Shown here one piece after another: positions 4,766 through 5,577 of a stretch of 5,577 bases of DNA. Within the stretch, counting starts at the first letter, position 1; each line of letters begins with the position of its first letter. Source of the DNA: Natrinema soli (GTDB taxonomy: Archaea > Halobacteriota > Halobacteria > Halobacteriales > Natrialbaceae); the NCBI RefSeq assembly GCF_028618695.1, contig NZ_JAQIVI010000233.1, forward strand, positions 1-5,577, in the 5' to 3' direction. The position numbers were made by a program, and so were the translations under genes. The notes under the pieces are model-generated. The model ran no database searches. It was not told the origin of the DNA and was given only the letters and a program-made list of their open reading frames with translations.

Positions 4766-4791
4766 AAAACCGGAATTTCAGCTTGCGCTGA
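4766..4791 (-). terminator. Possible minus-strand terminator: GNRA hairpin then T-rich stretch
   Basis: On the minus strand TCAGC-GCAA-GCTGA (4791 to 4778) is a 5-bp stem with a GNRA-type tetraloop, followed within about 9 nt by TTTTAGTTAT (4769 down to 4760). It could end transcripts from the oxidoreductase gene before the next promoter. The stem is short, so confidence is low. Confidence 0.3.
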
Positions 4792-5033
4792 CTATAACGT
4801 GTGGCGGATCCTCCGTTCGATTAGGCCTCGATCGCTGGCCCTCCACCGTCCGAGGCACGTCCTCGAGATCGGGGCCTGTCGTCCGTCCCTGCGACCGCGA
4901 CCGGCCGTCCGCCGACTCCCGTCTGACAGCTCGGAGACTGCGGACGGCCGGCCCCTCTGACATCGCTTTCAGGTCACTCCCCCGCTGGCGTCGTGCGCTG
5001 CGTGGTTCGCTTCGTCCGGAGCGCAACGGTCCT
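4792..5033. other. Intergenic region with two long inverted repeats, no credible gene
   Basis: Together with 4689-4791 this makes a 345-nt gene-free gap. GGCCTCGATC (4824-4833) pairs with GATCGGGGCC (4867-4876), with one G-U on the plus strand, enclosing a CGAGG/CCTCG hairpin (4851-4855 and 4861-4865). CCGGCCGTCCGC (4901-4912) is the exact complement of GCGGACGGCCGG (4940-4951). A plus-strand CTATAA (4792-4797) is centred about 26-29 nt before the first stem. Open frames across this region are arginine-rich with high second-position GC and look non-coding. Confidence 0.4.
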
Positions 5034-5577
5034 TCAGTCGCCGCGCTCGCCGACCTTGACCAGTTGCTTGCCGATGTTCTCGCCCTCGAACAGGCCGAGG
5101 AAGGCGTCCGGCGCGTTTTCGAAGCCTTCGACGACGTTCTCGCGGTAGCGGATCTCGTCTTCCCGAATGAATGTCGAGAGGCGCTCGAGCGCCTCGCCCC
5201 ATCGATCCTGATAGTCCCCGACGAGCAGTCCCTCGACCTTCGCGCGGGTTTCGATGAGTTTCGCGAGCTTTCGCGGACCCGTGGGAACCTCGGTCTCGTT
5301 GTACAGCGCGATCTGACCGCAGACGGCGACTCTCGCGTGGACGTTCAGACGGGGCCAGACGGCGTCGGTGATCGGGCCGCCGACGTTGTCGAAGTAGACG
5401 TCGATCCCGTCGGGGCAGGCCTCGGCCACCGCGCTGCCGAGGTCGTCGGTCTCCTTGTAGTTGATCGCGGCGTCGAAGCCGAGCTCCTCGGTGAGCCACT
5501 CGACCTTCTCATCGCTGCCGGCGGTGCCGACCACGCGCGCGCCGTTGATCCGGGCGAGCTGGCCGACGACGGAGCCG
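5034..5577 (-). CDS. NADP-dependent oxidoreductase, CurA/alkenal-reductase type MDR (5' end missing)
   Basis: The C-terminal 180 residues or so of a medium-chain dehydrogenase/reductase; the frame is open to the right edge and about half of the usual 330-340-residue protein is outside the window. The visible part begins in the Rossmann nucleotide-binding fold (GSVVGQLARINGARVVGTAGS), then continues with DVYFDNVGG, LNVHARVAVCGQIALYN, and the family C-terminus ENVVEGFENAPDAFLGLFEGENIGKQLVKV (quoted here only as its key positions, ending near the stop). This pattern marks the zinc-independent group that reduces double bonds of enones, alkenals or quinones with NADPH in the cytosol. The GTG at 5534 is an internal Val codon, not the start. 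A non-coding stretch follows its stop. Family is firm; the physiological substrate is unknown. Confidence 0.93.
   Translation of the reverse strand, partial: GSVVGQLARINGARVVGTAGSDEKVEWLTEELGFDAAINYKETDDLGSAVAEACPDGIDVYFDNVGGPITDAVWPRLNVHARVAVCGQIALYNETEVPTGPRKLAKLIETRAKVEGLLVGDYQDRWGEALERLSTFIREDEIRYRENVVEGFENAPDAFLGLFEGENIGKQLVKVGERGD

Noticed and set aside
4778..5026. Minus-strand 82-aa frame between the small membrane gene and the oxidoreductase
   Set aside because: Arginine-rich, high second-position GC, no recognisable domain, and it runs through two long inverted repeats. Looks non-coding.

Overview
The window looks like chromosomal DNA of a haloarchaeon, probably a Natrinema/Haloterrigena-type member (the genus is inference). 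Base composition is GC-rich and the cytosolic proteins are strongly acidic. Several genes have a TATA-like element about 26-28 nt before the ATG, as expected for leaderless transcripts. The gene families are also typical of haloarchaea: a CPxCG micro-zinc-finger protein, a UspA protein, a divergent PiT phosphate permease and an M29 aminopeptidase. No insertion sequence, tRNA, rRNA or CRISPR array was found.

Layout. (1) 1-1024: the 3' part of a carboxylesterase/phospholipase-type hydrolase (+) converges on a single-domain universal stress protein (-). (2) 1025-1633: about 600 nt without a convincing protein gene. It holds the usp promoter, two dyads and an AT-rich promoter-like patch. At 1421-1498 there is a compact fold with a 9-bp closing stem, two abutting hairpins and a possible 5-bp pseudoknot, the best candidate here for an undescribed structured RNA. 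(3) 1634-1795: a 53-aa four-cysteine zinc-finger protein (+) with a strong Shine-Dalgarno, too short to show in a routine ORF scan. (4) 1972-3102: a PiT-family permease (-). A 16-bp palindrome sits just past its stop, and a 17-nt direct repeat lies on either side of the gene. (5) 3103-3369: the PiT promoter region with repeated TGACCG motifs, plus two competing hairpins. (6) 3370-4688: an M29 aminopeptidase (-) preceded by a 48-aa single-span membrane protein (-); the two may be co-transcribed. (7) 4689-5033: the small gene's promoter and two long inverted repeats, with no credible gene. (8) 5034-5577: the C-terminal half of a CurA-type NADP-dependent oxidoreductase (-), cut by the window edge.

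Functionally these are mostly independent housekeeping or accessory units: ester hydrolysis, stress response, phosphate uptake, peptide trimming and enone/quinone reduction. No pathway links them clearly. The least explained parts are the structured intergenic region before the zinc-finger gene and the short repeats around the PiT gene.
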